From Apodospora peruviana (lineage: Eukaryota; Ascomycota; Sordariomycetes; Sordariales; Lasiosphaeriaceae), in contig JAUEDM010000006.1 in NCBI GenBank assembly GCA_033439685.1, positions 2,356,001 through 2,420,000 of the forward strand: a DNA stretch of 64,000 nucleotides. Reading direction: 5' to 3'. Each line of letters begins with the position of its first letter. Position 1 is the stretch's first letter. Positions 31,213 through 43,495 of this stretch are shown here, in pieces. A program made the position numbers and the translations under genes. Below the pieces are notes generated by a model, which saw only the letters and a list, made by a program, of their open reading frames with translations, was not told the origin of the DNA and searched no databases.

Positions 31213-33711
31213 TCAACCGCGCTGCGAGATGGTCGACTCGAGCGCCAGGACCTAGATTACAGCCAGTTAGAAAGTTGAAACTTAGAGGACCTCAAGGGGT
31301 GATTTGAACTTACAAAAGCAGTCCTGGATGGGAGGTAAACATGGGTGCAGTTCGAGCGATCATTCCACCTCATCTTCTCCGTGAAGAACCTGGTGCCGGC
31401 ATCAAGCCTGCCGAAACCACCATGTTCCTTGTTATCCGAATCAAGCACAATCCTGTAGGTGCCCGCGGTCTCGATGCCAATGCGGTAGTCCGTGAAGCTC
31501 TGGGTCGAGTTGAAGTTGAACACAAAGACCAGGCCAGCGCGTTCAAACACAATCACCTTATCTGCTTCGTTCTTGAGCGAGATATATGCTTGCGGCGCGC
31601 GCAGCCAGCCGAACTTGGCCTCGGTCGTGTTCATAGAACGGTCAAAGTTGTTGAGGAAGTGGTACCGCAGGAGATGATCGTCCGTGAGGTTGAGCTGGCG
31701 CCTCGCGTACCAGAAGGAGTTCTGGTTGCCTTCGCGCGGAAAGTCGAGCCACTCCGGGTGGCCAAACTCGTTACCCTCGAAGTTGAGATACCCTTCGCCA
31801 CCCAGGGCGTGCGTTAGGAGCCGGATCATCTTGTGCAGCGCCATACCTCGGTCAATAACGGGCGTGAGCGGTGTGAGAACCGACATATTGGTGTACAGCT
31901 CGGCGTCGCAGAGATGCATCATGAGAGATTTGTCTCCTACAAGTCTGTGACTATCTGTCAGTCAACCTGTCTGGTGCATTTGGAAAGAGAATGTAGAACA
32001 TACGCTTGATCATGGCTTTCCGCATAGGCAATCGTCTTCTCCCCATGACGCCGGTTGGTCAAGGTCCAGCAGATGTTGCCAATGTCCCAGTCCTCGTCCT
32101 TCTGCTCCTTCAAGATCTTGATCCACATGTCGGGAATAGCCATGGCAAGCCGATAGTCGAACCCAACTCCGCCCAACGCGAGTGGGAGACACAGTGCTGG
32201 CATCCCCGACACGTCTTCAGCGACGGTGATGACCTCAGGATAGAGCTCGTGCAGCAGCTCATTGGCCAGCATGAGATACACCACAGCCTCTTCGTCGACA
32301 CCTGCGCCGAAGTACTCGTGGTAGCCCCCAGAGAATCCAGTTCCGATCCCGTGGTGAAGATAGAGCATGCTGGTCACACCATCAAACCTAAACCCATCGA
32401 AGTGGTATTCGTCCATCCAGAATCTCAGATTGCTGAGCAAGAACCTCATGACCTCGTGGTGGCCATAGTTAAACAGCCTACTATCCCACAGCTCATGCTT
32501 ACCCTTGGCACCGGCGTGGAAGTACTGGTGGTCGGTACCATCAAACTCGTTCAGGCCGTCGAGAACATTCTTGGAGGCGTGGCTGTGGACAACATCTAGA
32601 AGCACGGTGATACCCATACTATGAGCCGTGTCCACCAGCTCCTTCAGGTCCTCCGGTGGGCCGTATCGGCTGCTTGCGGCGAAGAAGTTGTTGACCTGGT
32701 AGCCGAAACTGGCGTAGTAGGCGTGCTCCATGATAGCCATGAGCTGGATAACGTTGTAACCCAGGTCTCTGATTCGGGGAAGCATGTTGTTGGTGAACTC
32801 CTTGTAGGTAGCCACCCTGAGTTCAGGGGACGAAATACCGACATGGGCCTCGTACACTCGGATGCTCTCCGGCTTCCTTGGTCGAGGGTGTTTGAAGACA
32901 TATTTCTCCGTGGGTGGTGGGTTCCAGAATCTGGCATCGTAGGCGGGTGAGACTGAGAGATCTTGGGTGACATATTTGATCCAGGCCGGGATTCTGTCAA
33001 CCCATTCTCCACTTGGTAGTTGAAGGGAGACCTTTAGAGGGCTAGTCAGCATGATTATACTCATAACTCCCTCATTGTGCAAATATTTACCTTGATCTTT
33101 GAGTTGTGTGGGATCGCAGCCTGGCCGTCGACTGGGGGAATAGTAATTGCGAAGACGCCAAATTCGCCTTTCTTCATCGGGTGTGACTCTCTCTTCCAGT
33201 CGTCTAAGAAAAGTATTAGTATGTATAGCCTTTATCATTCCGTAAAAAAAGATGGCCTACTGAAGTCTCCAATGAGAGATGCCTGAACGGCATTGGGAGC
33301 CCATTCCCGATAGACGATGCTCTTGTCGTCTTTCATGTGCAGTCCAAAAATATCAGCACCCTAAAACCACAGTTAACTTTGTCTTATCTGAGGGAGGACG
33401 CAATGGTATTGCCAGACATGCATACTTTGCTGAATTTTTCTAGACCACCTTCGGTCTCGTTGATGGTCTTGATCCAATCCTGAGCTTTGGAATAACGCCT
33501 CTTCAGTGAGTCCTGGAAAGGCGACAGCCATGGGTCAAGCTTGATGACGCCTGTGTTTTCCTAGGTCAGTTGAAGTCCGGTAGTCTGACAGCTTGGGCTA
33601 GTTGAGAAAGAGGGCGGGTTTCATACCAGTCCCATCCTTCGGAATATCATCGCTAGGCACCTGCCCTCCGCCGGCCAGGGTGTTGGATGAGTTCGCAGCA
33701 AGATCGGCCAT
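31213..33711 (-). CDS. GBE1: 1,4-alpha-glucan (glycogen) branching enzyme
   Basis: Seven exons on the minus strand: 33711-33627, 33550-33426, 33360-33261, 33203-33091, 33031-32004, 31944-31314 and 31251-31213; together 706 residues, the usual length. The N-terminal part is CBM48-like (ADIFGLHMKDDKSIVYREWAPNAVQASLIGDF|NDW). The GH13 (subfamily 8) barrel has YNVIQLMAIMEHAYYASFGYQV, VLLDVVHSHAS, the nucleophile Asp in GFRFDGV (about residue 357), the acid/base Glu in TVAEDVSG (about 413) and AYAESHDQ carrying the third acidic residue after the histidine. The last exon adds only 12 residues plus the stop. The enzyme transfers alpha-1,4 glucan segments to alpha-1,6 positions to make glycogen in the cytosol. 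Divergent from the ClpX gene. Confidence 0.94.
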
Positions 33712-34732
33712 GGTCTTAGATAGGTGGTTATAAACTCGAACACTCGAAGCAAAGCGAGGGTGGTGAGTTTTAGGGTTTGGCTGGATGAGTTGGAATGAGA
33801 AGAAGGAATGATTCTTGGTGCTTGCGTCTTGAAAGAGGCACAGCAGTCAATCAATGCAGAGATGGGAATCGACTCGCTAGAACGGACGACAAGAACTAGC
33901 AAATTGAAGGCTTGTAAGGTATGAAAATATCATGTGGTTTTCAACTGGCTGAATTCTAGGTTGGGAATATTTCCCATGTCTAGGGGTATGCCGCATTACA
34001 TCATGGGCCCAACGCAATTCAATTCAACGGGAACTGCAGCCCAGAGCTCCTTATCCACTAACGCCGCCGCCAAAGCGTATCACAGTGGTGTCTTTATCGT
34101 TAACATGCAGGGATCAAGCCCCTGTTCCGCCGCTTGTTGGACCGGACTGCAACTCAGCCCGAATTTCGTGCAGATTGAGCCATTCCGATGGCTGTTATCA
34201 ATGACAAGCAGATTGCTCTGGACGGCCTAGCCAAAATGCGAGTTGATGAAGGGCCGAAAGTCCCGTTCGGCCTGGGAACGAGCTGGCTGCTGCAAGTGCC
34301 AAGTGCCCGCCGGACCGGGAAGAGAGGTTGACAATTGACATCTTGAAAGCCGGAACCTGGAAGTGGATCTCTGGAGGGGGAAGAGGGGAGCTTCCAGATG
34401 GGGAAGTGACCTCTTGCCGGTGGGAGGAGGAGCCTGGGGATGCTCCCCCGCACTGATACAATGCTTTCGCCTGGAACCTCCCCGTCCCTTTCACCAGACA
34501 AACAAACCAAGGTGGCGTTCACCGACATCCCGCTCCAGCTGGCCGCATTGCCAGACAACTGCATGCTTACTCCCACTTTCGACACGCACTCCTCTTCGAA
34601 AGCCGTTCCTCGGACTCTGAAACCTATCCTACGATGCAGCGCTGCCTCTAACTCTGTCCCTAGACAGCTCCGAACGATAGAAGCGGTCCCTTCCATCACT
34701 ACCCCGAGCATGACTCCTGTCCGAGCATCACA
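33712..34732. promoter_or_regulatory. Divergent intergenic region GBE1 / CLPX
   Basis: 1.02 kb with both promoters. Overlapping open frames at 34,150-34,740 on both strands show no family features and are judged non-coding. Confidence 0.45.
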
Positions 34733-36629
34733 ATGACGGTCCTAGCAAGACCGTGGTGCGTCCCGATTCGCGCAGCAACCCGCCGACCACTCCCGGGTCA
34801 CCGCCGATTGCCGCACCGGTCCTTCTTAACCTCCATCCCCCGATCCCAGGCCCACCGTCGGTCACAGGACTTCAACTCCGGCTTCACGAGCAGCTATGAT
34901 CCATCTCAGGATGCCGGTCGAGGTCCTATCTTTGCCAAGTCCACCTTTGGTGTTCCGCGGTTCTATCCCCGAGACCTGAAGAGGCGTGTTGATGACTATG
35001 TTGTCGGCCAGGACCGCGCAAAGAAGACCATCTGTTCTGTCATATTCAACCACTATCAGGGGCTGCGTCGCCGGCAGCACCACGAGGCCCAGGACCTGCG
35101 CCTGCGTGAGAAGCTGCAGCGACAGAAGTACGCCCAAGATATGCACGAGCGTACCAGCTACAGCGGTACCCCTGTGCATCCCGTCGAAGGTGGGAGACGG
35201 TTGTTTGGTCGTTCCCCGCGTTCACTCGCGTCCCGGCATTGGGCTGATGAGCAGTACATTCTTAAAGACGAATTTCCCGGGCACAGCGACTCTGTCCAAG
35301 GGAGCCACGGGCTTCCAGAGGAGCCGTTTGACTCGCCGTCTGACACTTTCTACGTCCAAGAGGACGCCAACGTGCCTCGGCGTGTTAGGATCGACAAAAG
35401 TAATATCTTGCTAATAGGGCCGACAGGGGTCGGGAAAACGTACATACTGGAGTGAGTTGACTATCTAAATCATTGCCTGATATTTGCTGCTGTCGGCCAT
35501 GCTTATACCAGCTTTTAGAACCCTTAGCAAGAAGCTCAACGTACCATTCACGATAAGCGACTGCAACTCCTTCACACAAGCTGGATATATCGGCCAGGAT
35601 GTAGAAGCATGTGTTGAGCGGCTACTAATCGAGGCGAACTACGACATCAAAGCAACCGAACACGGGATCATTGTGCTGGACGAGTTTGACAAGATCGCCA
35701 AGAGAGAGACGCTCAATGGGAGAGATGTGGGAGGCGAAGGCGTCCAGCAAGCTCTACTAAAGCTTGTAGAAGGGACCAAGGTCACGGTTAATGTCAAGGA
35801 CAACCGGTCGTCGCGGCCCACGAGCAATCCGAGTAGCAACGGGTACGGCTCACCCGGTTCGCCTGCCGGACCTCCCTCGGGTAAGATGGATCAGTTCACC
35901 ATCGACACCACCAACATCCTTTTTGTATTTTGCGGTGCCTTCGTTGGACTGGACAAGGTGGTCCTCCAGCGTGTTTCGAAACCTTCAATTGGGTTTGGTT
36001 CCGAGATCCGCAGCGGCCGTGGTGCCTCCATGGCAGGAGCTAAAGAGATATTGCCCCTGGAGATGTACAGACATCTACCACACCAGCGGGAACCTTCGTT
36101 CGCCGTGGGACGACCCGGCACGACCATTAGCGGCGCGTTTACGCCGTTGGACCTGACCACGCCGGCCGACCTGCAGTTGTTTGGCTTCATCCCGGAGCTC
36201 ATAGGTCGCATGCACAACATCTGCGCCCTGTCTCCGTTGTCTCTGGACGAGCTGTATCGGATTCTGACGGAGCCGCGAAACAGTTTGGTTGCGCAGTACA
36301 CCGCGCTCTTTGACACGTACCCCAGCCGGCTGTTTTTTACCCGTCGGGCGCTCTTTGCCATTGCCGAGAGGGCGGCAAAGAACGAGACGGGCGCTCGCGG
36401 GTTAAAGATGGAGATGGAGCGCGTGTTGGCAGAGCCGATGTTTGACGCCCCGATGTCGTATGTGCTCATCACCGAAGGGTGTGTGAACGGAACGGAGAAG
36501 GCGTGCTACTGGGGGAAAGATGGTCGGTTGGAGCTTGAGCGTCGGATAGAAGAAGAGAATGCAAAGGATACAGCAGATTCGGATGTTACTTTTGAACAGT
36601 TCCGGGAGGCGGGACAAAACGGTGCTTGA
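34733..36629 (+). CDS. CLPX: Mitochondrial ClpX-type AAA+ unfoldase
   Basis: Two exons, 34733-35451 and 35519-36629 (67-nt intron, phase 2), give 609 residues. An Arg-rich N-terminus (RPWCVPIRAATRRPLPGHRR) is a likely mitochondrial presequence; the bacterial zinc-binding domain is absent. The ClpX core begins at DLKRRVDDYVVGQDRAKK, has Walker A GPTGVGKT (~230), the GYIG pore loop after FTQA, Walker B IIVLDEFDKIA, the block EGVQQALLKLVEGT and the FGFIPELIGR/GARGLK sensor region. Between Walker A and the first VGQD helix lies a ~100-residue insertion. An IGF tripeptide (PSIGFGSE, ~397) sits where bacterial ClpX contacts ClpP. By family it unfolds matrix proteins, for ClpP degradation or as a chaperone in heme biosynthesis. 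Yeast Mcx1 is the closest named relative. Confidence 0.9.
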
Positions 36630-37221
36630 GTTTAATCTGTTTGACGGGATCACTGGCGCACATGGAAGGAAAGTGAGGGATGAACGTATGAACCTATAAT
36701 ACGAATGATTGTGCGGCGTTTGGGTAACTGCCCTGGGTACGTTAGCAATTCATGAAAGGCTTTGGGGCATGATTTGGAACTCGGATGATTTGGATTGAAT
36801 CTGTATCTACCCTCCTACGGCGAAGTACATTACCTTGAAATTCAATATGAATTATAAATGAGAAATACAACACATGGACTTCATTTTCCGTTATATATAA
36901 GAGAGAAGCCTCTATGGCTGCCTGTTTATTCGATACTTGCCAGACTCTGTTGACCACTGAATTACATCAATGCTACGGCCCTGTAGCCTGACTGTATAAG
37001 TGGTGATAGGGAGGTAGTGGAGTCAGCGGCGGCATCGGAGCTGTTTGGGGTTGGGCAAATTGCTTCAAGTGCCCCTCCAAAAAAGTAAACCCCGCGCTCC
37101 TGATACTGGATGCAAAGTTACACTTACCATTGAAAGCATAACCCTCTGCTGAATTATTCGCTCCTTTTTTATTCCATTCCAACTATAGACTACGATTTTC
37201 TCCTGTCAGTCAACACTCGAA
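36630..37221. other. Intergenic region CLPX / CIA1
   Basis: 592 bp, A+T-rich, no ORF of note. Contains the CLPX 3' region and CIA1 promoter. Confidence 0.5.
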
Positions 37222-38568
37222 ATGGGTGTTGAAATCGAGCCCCTCCCGGTCTTCACCCCGGACCTCTTTCAGCGCGCGTGGGCCTCGATCCCGCACCCGA
37301 CGCTCCCTCTGCTCGCCACGGCCCACGCCAACTCTGTCACCGTTTTCTCTCTATCAACACTCTCCAAGCACAGCGTTCTGACGGGGGGTCACTCGCGCTC
37401 CGTCCGTACAGCGACCTGGCAGCCTGGTGTCCCGCCACACCGCCTCCGCCTAGTAACCGGAAGCTTCGACGCCTCTGCCGGCCTGTGGAGCTGGAACGGC
37501 GACAAAGACGCTTTGGAGTCTGGCGAGCGGTTAGAAATGGAAGTTAGCGCCCCCCATAATAACAGCAAAGAAGGAGAAGAAGAAGACGAAGAAGACTGGG
37601 AATTCAACTTGGTCCTAGAAGGCCACGAGAACGAAGTCAAGGGTGTTGCATTTAGTCCGTCAGGACAGTATCTCGCGACCTGCAGCCGGGACAAGACGGT
37701 GTGGATATGGGAGGACGTGGGTGCCGACGACGAAGACGACGAGTGGGAGACTGTTGCCGTCTTGAACGAGCACGACGGCGACGTGAAGGCTGTGGCCTGG
37801 TGTCCTGATGTCCCCGGCAGAAACAGCGTCAGAGGAAAGTATAGCGCCGACGTGCTGGCGTCTACAAGCTACGACAACACCGTCAGGATATGGCGGGAGG
37901 AGGCAGAGGGAGAATGGGTTTGCGTGGCGGTGCTGGAGGGACACGAGGGGACGGTTTGGGGACTACAGTGGGAGCCGGCACCAAAAAGGGAAGACAAGTT
38001 TCCAAGACTGATGACTTTTTCGGCGGACGGGACCCTTCGGGTGTGGACTTTACGGCAAGACCAAGATGAGGTGGAGGATGGGGAGGAGGAGAGTGGTGGC
38101 GGTAACAAGCTATTTCGGTCCGGGCTGGGCGGGATCCCTAATACCATGAAGCGGTCGATACGCGAGGAATGGGATTGCACTGCCGTGTTGCCGAAAGCAC
38201 ACACCAGGGAGATATACTCGGCCACGTGGAGCGCAAAGACTGGGCTCGTGGCGAGTGCCGGGAGTGACGGAACCATTGCGGTGTATGCCGAGGAGGACAA
38301 AACGACAGCGGATGCCACCGAAGAAAAGGGAGAGGACAACACAAGCAGCACACAAACACCAGCAACAAGCACGAATGGCAACACATCATCAGCCTGGAAG
38401 GTCCTGGCAACTGTCCCCAACTCCCACGGGCCATACGAAATAAACCACATAACGTGGTGCAGGCGGTTTGATCCGGGCGCCGGGCAGCGCAAGGGAGAGG
38501 AGGAGATGCTTGTGACGACGGGTGACGACGGGGTGATTCGCCCGTGGCAGGTCAGGATATCAACATGA
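37222..38568 (+). CDS. CIA1: Cytosolic iron-sulfur assembly WD40 protein 1
   Basis: Intronless, 448 residues. Seven WD40 blades can be picked out: HSRSVRTATWQPG...SAGLWSWNG, HENEVKGVAFSPSGQYLATCSRDKTVWIWE, HDGDVKAVAWCPD...STSYDNTVRIWR, HEGTVWGLQWEP...FSADGTLRVWT, HTREIYSATWSA...ASAGSDGTIAVYA and a last ITWCRRF...TTGDDGVIRPWQ. Acidic, low-complexity linkers (KEGEEEDEEDWEF, QDEVEDGEEESGGG) lie in surface loops. The order and the GHENEVKGVAFSPSG blade match Cia1/CIAO1, the docking subunit of the CIA targeting complex that delivers Fe-S clusters to cytosolic and nuclear apoproteins. Only 650 bp separate it from CLPX on the same strand. Confidence 0.88.
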   Translation: MGVEIEPLPVFTPDLFQRAWASIPHPTLPLLATAHANSVTVFSLSTLSKHSVLTGGHSRSVRTATWQPGVPPHRLRLVTGSFDASAGLWSWNGDKDALESGERLEMEVSAPHNNSKEGEEEDEEDWEFNLVLEGHENEVKGVAFSPSGQYLATCSRDKTVWIWEDVGADDEDDEWETVAVLNEHDGDVKAVAWCPDVPGRNSVRGKYSADVLASTSYDNTVRIWREEAEGEWVCVAVLEGHEGTVWGLQWEPAPKREDKFPRLMTFSADGTLRVWTLRQDQDEVEDGEEESGGGNKLFRSGLGGIPNTMKRSIREEWDCTAVLPKAHTREIYSATWSAKTGLVASAGSDGTIAVYAEEDKTTADATEEKGEDNTSSTQTPATSTNGNTSSAWKVLATVPNSHGPYEINHITWCRRFDPGAGQRKGEEEMLVTTGDDGVIRPWQVRIST

Positions 38569-39081
38569 TGTTCTATGGCTACGGAGTATCGCAAATTTTG
38601 AAGGAGTAAAATGCGTTTAGAGATTCTGATGGATGTAATTACAGATATGAATCAAGACGATCCAAGCTCTTCAAGACTTGACAGACATATAGAAAGGTCC
38701 AAAAATAGTTGTCAGATACACAACTGTTTGTATTTATACAACCCCTAGTACATACCCTATGTATATGCAAAGCCTCCAAGGTACACTCGTAACAACGAAA
38801 CGCCCTCTACTTCACGGAACCAGCTCTGAATATACAACCAATCCTTTCTTCAAACGTAACCTTTCTTGATATATCATAATGGAAGAGTTAATACAGCTCT
38901 GCCTTGACTACATGAAAAGGCTATCTATGTACCCTGAAGAAACGACAAAAAGCATAAACAGAAAGGAAAACCACAGAAAGTTCAATTGAAACCTATCCGT
39001 AACGATGTCTATTGTTATTACACCCAAAGCCACACCATCCCATGGCTTCTCCCATTTTTATACACGTCCCAGTCTTTCCGT
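38569..39081. other. Convergent 3' region CIA1 / KGD1
   Basis: 513 bp between stop codons, A+T-rich, no gene seen. Confidence 0.5.
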
Positions 39082-42000
39082 TTACTCTCCCTTCAGTTTA
39101 TCCTGCTTGACAGAAAAAGCCATGTCCAACAGATCCTGCTCCTCCTTGGTGTGCGAGGACTTCAAACCCGTGGCGACCGACGCGCTGGGGCTGCGGCCAG
39201 CGTACATGACGTGCTTCCGGTCGTGGTGCTTGGTCTGGTTGAGCAGCGTCTCGATGCGCGGCTGCGTGAAGCTCCACGCGCCCGCGTTCAGCGGCTCCTC
39301 CTGGGCCCAGACAATTGTCTTTGCGTTGGTGTACGTGTCTAGGTTCTCGCGCAGCTGCTCCCACGGGAAGGGGTGGAGCTGCTCGATACGAGTGATGGCA
39401 ACATTGTCGATCTTGTTGTCGGCGCGGTACTTGTGCAGCGCCGCGTAGACCTGACCGGTGCAGAGAATGACACGATCAATCTCCTCGGCAGACTTGATGG
39501 CGCCTGACTCATGGGCCGGATCGGGAATGATCCACCTGAACTGGGTGTCGCCAATGAACTCCTCAATGTCCGAACGAGCGATAGGGTGACGCAGCAGCGA
39601 CTTGGAAAAGAAGAGGATCAGGGCTGGATAAGAACAGTTAGCTATAGTGCTCCGAATTTACTTTCTCAATCTGTGAATATGTCTTACGCTTGCGGAACTG
39701 TCTGTTCATCTGGCGGCGGAGAATGTGGAACAGGTTGGAGGGTGACGTCATGTAGGCAACCTGCATGTTGCTGTCCTGGTGCTGGCGGTTGAGCTTCTCC
39801 GGCGAAGGGAAAACCCGCGGGTCTTCGTTGCAGAGCTGGAGGAATCGCTCAAGGCGACCGGACGAGTGCTCAGGTCCTTGGCCGTCATAGCCGTGAGGGA
39901 GAGACACAACGAGGCCGGTACGCTGCATCCATTTGACCTCACCAGACGCGATGAACTGGTCGAAGATACATTGGGCGTTGTTGGCGAAGTCACCGAACTG
40001 GGCCTCCCACATGACGAAGCCATTGGGGTCGGTCAGGGAGTAACCATACTCAAAGCCAAGGGCGCCGAACTCGCTCAACGACGAGTTGGAGATGACAAAC
40101 TTGCCTTGGTCCTTGCTGATGTGCTGGAGAGGAGTGTAGGTGTCCTCGGTCTCCTGGTCGTGGAAGACGGAGTGGCGCTGCGAAAAGGTACCACGCTCAA
40201 CGTCCTGACCGGAGATACGCACATGGTGTCCTTCAGTGACGAGAGAACCGAACGCCAACGCTTCGGCCGTCGACCAGTCGATGTTCTTACCCTCGACAAC
40301 AGACTTGGTGCGGTTGGCGAGAATGCGCTTCAGGTTGCGGTGAACATTGAAGCCCTCGGGCGTGCTGCCAATGACAGTTCCGATGTGCTCCAGCGTCTTC
40401 TGGTCAACACCAGTGGGGTTGTGGGGCAGGACCTCGGTCGCGAGTTCCTTGGGTGACTTGAACCCGTTCCAGGCGCTCGTCGTCCACTCCTTCGAGGTAG
40501 GCTGGTAGTCCTTTGATTTGGAGAAGCTCTCCTCCAGCATGCCCCACACCCACTGCTTGTGCTCCTCAATGTCCTCCTTGGTGAAGGTGCCCTCCTTCAG
40601 CAGTTGGTTGACATAGATGTCGATTTGCGGGTCATGATCGTTGATGCGCTTGTACATGAGCGGTTGCGTGAAGGACGGTTGGTCAGTCTCGTTGTGGCCG
40701 TGCTTTCTGTAGCATACGAGGTCGATGATGACATCCTGCTTGAACTCAGCGCGCCAATCAGCAGCCAACTGGCAGACGAAGTTGACAGCCTCAACATCGT
40801 CAGCATTGACGTGGAAGACCGGGGCATCGATAGCCTTGGCGATATCCGTGCAGTAGGCAGTCGAGCGAGCAAAGCGGGGATCGGTGGTGAAACCAATCTG
40901 ATTGTTGACAACCAGGTGGATGGTGCCACCAGTCGAGAAGGCGGGCAGAGAGTGGAAGCCGAGACATTCGTAAACGACACCCTGGGCAGCGAAGGCAGCG
41001 TCACCGTGAAGAAGAACAGCCATGGCGCTTCGGTGGGTCTGCTCGTCATTGTTGTAGTGCTGGATAGCGCGAACCTTGCCGAGAACAACGGGGTCCTCAG
41101 CCTCGAGATGCGACGGGTTGGCAACCAGGGAAAGCTGCACCCGCTTGCCGGATGGCGTAGGGCGCTCGAAGTTCATACCCAGATGGTATTTGACATCGCC
41201 GGAACCCTCATCCTCGGCTCCCGCGGTACCGGCGAATTCGCTGAAAATGGACTCGTTGGGCTTGCGGACGACATTGCTTAAAACGTTGAGACGACCGCGA
41301 TGAGGCATACCGATAACAATGTCCTTGACGCCGTAGTCGACACTCCGGTCGATGAGGGCCTTCATACCGGGCACCAGAGTCTCGCAGCCTTCCAGGCCGA
41401 ATCGCTTGTCGTTGGGGTACTTGGTGGCCAGGAAAGACTCGAAGCTCGAACTCCAGATCAGACGATCAAGAATCCTCCGCTTTTCGTCAATTGAGTACTT
41501 GAAGGGTTGGGGGACCTCAAGACGCTCGCGCAACCAGTCGCACTTTTCCCTGTCAGGGATGTGGATGAACTCGACACCATAGGATCCGCAGTAGATCTGC
41601 TCGCAAGCGGCAACGATCTCACGGAGTGTCATCTTGTCACGGCCATCCCTCTTGAATCGCGGCAGGATACCGGGGCCGAGGGTGTATTCGGTGTCGAGAT
41701 CCTTCTCGGTGAACTGGTAATAGTCGAGGGACAGCTCCTTGGGGTTGACGTTACCGAACCCCTTGGAGGCATTACGGATGCCCAGGGGGTCGATTCTCGC
41801 CCTGTTGTGTCCGCGAGCCTGGTATGCGCGCACAAGAAGCTGAACCTTGAGATGGTTGGTGACATTGGAGCCCTCGCCAATGCCGACTCCTGCGCCAGCA
41901 GCCAAACCGGGCACGGCGGCGCCAGGCACCAGGTTCGGTGGAGGAGTGAAGGCCTGGGAGATGGGCATGTCGCCGCTCTCCATGTTCTTGAAGTAGACCT

Positions 42001-42268
42001 GCCACGACACATGGACGCTCTTGGGATCCTGCTTCCATTGCATGTACATCTCATCGATATAGTTAGCAGTGTTGCCCGAGAGGAAGTTGTCGCTCGGGTC
42101 GGGAGGATTCGATAGCGCGCTCTCGAACCGCTTCTGCTGGACGGCGATGGCAAGCGGGCGACGGGTGGCGACGCTCTTCCAGCCCGCCCGAGCGGGTGTC
42201 GAGACGGATGAGAGGCATCGTGAAGACGCAGCGGCGCCTTGCAGCACTCGGACAGAGCTGCGCAGCAT
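39082..42268 (-). CDS. KGD1: 2-oxoglutarate dehydrogenase E1 component
   Basis: Two exons on the minus strand, 42268-39688 and 39623-39082 (64-nt intron, phase 1), give 1,040 residues. The first ~45 residues are a basic presequence (MLRSSVRVLQGAAASSRCLS). SFLSGNTANYIDEMY-type residues and the E1o N-terminal block (YIDEMYMQWKQDPKSVHVSW) come next. Thiamine-diphosphate and catalytic motifs are present: GMPHRGRLNVLSNV, KYHLGMN, VANPSHLEA, HGDAAFAAQGVVYE, VNNQIGFTTDP, CYRKHGHNETDQPSFTQPLMY and, in the last exon, EEPLNAGAWSF. It decarboxylates 2-oxoglutarate in the TCA-cycle dehydrogenase complex of the mitochondrial matrix. The intron contains an in-frame stop, so it must be spliced to give the C-terminal 180 residues. 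Divergent from TFB1. Confidence 0.96.
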
Positions 42269-43495
42269 CTCGGTTGGCTGTGATGGTGATGGGTGGTGTT
42301 GCGGGTATTATAGGGGTCGAGTTAGGGGTTGCCGAGGGTTCAGGGGTCGCAATAAAGAGCGGCGGAGTAAGTCTAGATGCGTATCGTCTGTGGAGGACGA
42401 GGAGTTGAGGATGAGGACATTTGAGGTCCGTCACGGAGCAGAGCTTGGACGGTATTAACGGGAATTGGGAGTCGATGGGAATGGAGACTGAATGCAAGCA
42501 AACAAAAAAAAGAGACCACGGGGAACGATGACGGCAAATTCTCAATCTCCAAGGATCAGGACGGGACTGGGGTTCAGTTTGCAGGGAAGCTGCTGCGGTG
42601 TCAGCTGCGCTGCTGGCCAAGTCCACGCTAACCGCTCCGTTCTGTATCCGTTCACACAGCGCTGGACGCCACGGCGGACGGATGGGACGCTTCCTTCGGG
42701 ACGATAGGCTCTTTCCGTTTCGCATCCACCAACAACGGGGCACCGCCCGACATTTGCCGCAACGCATTTTAGATCCTGATCTTGTCGTTGCGAGCTGTAT
42801 TCGTGCAAATCTACTCATAATTTTACAATCTGCGCATTTTAGAACAGACCGACCATGTAAATAACATTTCTTCACTGGAATTTTAAACCGACAGAGCATG
42901 AAATTCACTCGAATTTTGACTCAGGTAAGCTGGTCTCTCCTCGCAGTTCCACAGCTGGTGGACCGGATTCGGCTCTTCCGTTCTTTCGTTCTTTCGTTCT
43001 TTCGTTCTTTGACTTGTCATCCCGGCTTCGGCTTCCACCCAACCACAACCGAGCGATCCGAGTCGAGGTAGGTCAAATAATGTCAATTCATGCAGCAGCC
43101 ATATTCTTTGATTTGCACCTTTGCATCGCACCCAACCCAGAATTAGTCCATTCATTTGCTACTATTTTTCTACAATAGCCTAAGAGTAGGTATCCGCTAA
43201 CAGTTCAGGCACTCGCCACATGACTTGACAACAAACACTGCCACCAGTGACACCTCTCATCCGAGTGTCACGAGCCACATACGTGCATTACTATTATCTA
43301 ATCATTCCACTTAGCGTTGGTAGTATACGGCGTTTCGGTGAGACAGGTCACGAGGCGTACGGGCTACAGGCAGAACCGTTGAAGGCTCTGATAGCCCAAG
43401 CACTTTTAACTGCCATCCCAGATATCGCGGGTGAGATAGTGGCCGTGATCCTGACCGCCGCGGAGCAGGGACCGCCTGCCGGGCAAAGTCAAAGG
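42269..43495. promoter_or_regulatory. Divergent intergenic region KGD1 / TFB1
   Basis: 1.23 kb with both promoters and leaders. Frames open in this region (for example 43247-43495, in frame with TFB1) have no family similarity. An octamer microsatellite lies at 42,979. Confidence 0.5.
42979..43010. repeat. Microsatellite (CGTTCTTT)x4
   Basis: Four perfect tandem copies of an 8-bp unit in the KGD1/TFB1 divergent promoter. Confidence 0.9.

Noticed and set aside
34154..34736. Overlapping ORFs on both strands before CLPX
   Set aside because: Open on several frames at once in G+C-rich promoter sequence; no motif.
43247..43495. 83-codon N-terminal extension of TFB1
   Set aside because: In frame and open, but not similar to p62 N-termini, which start at the PH domain.
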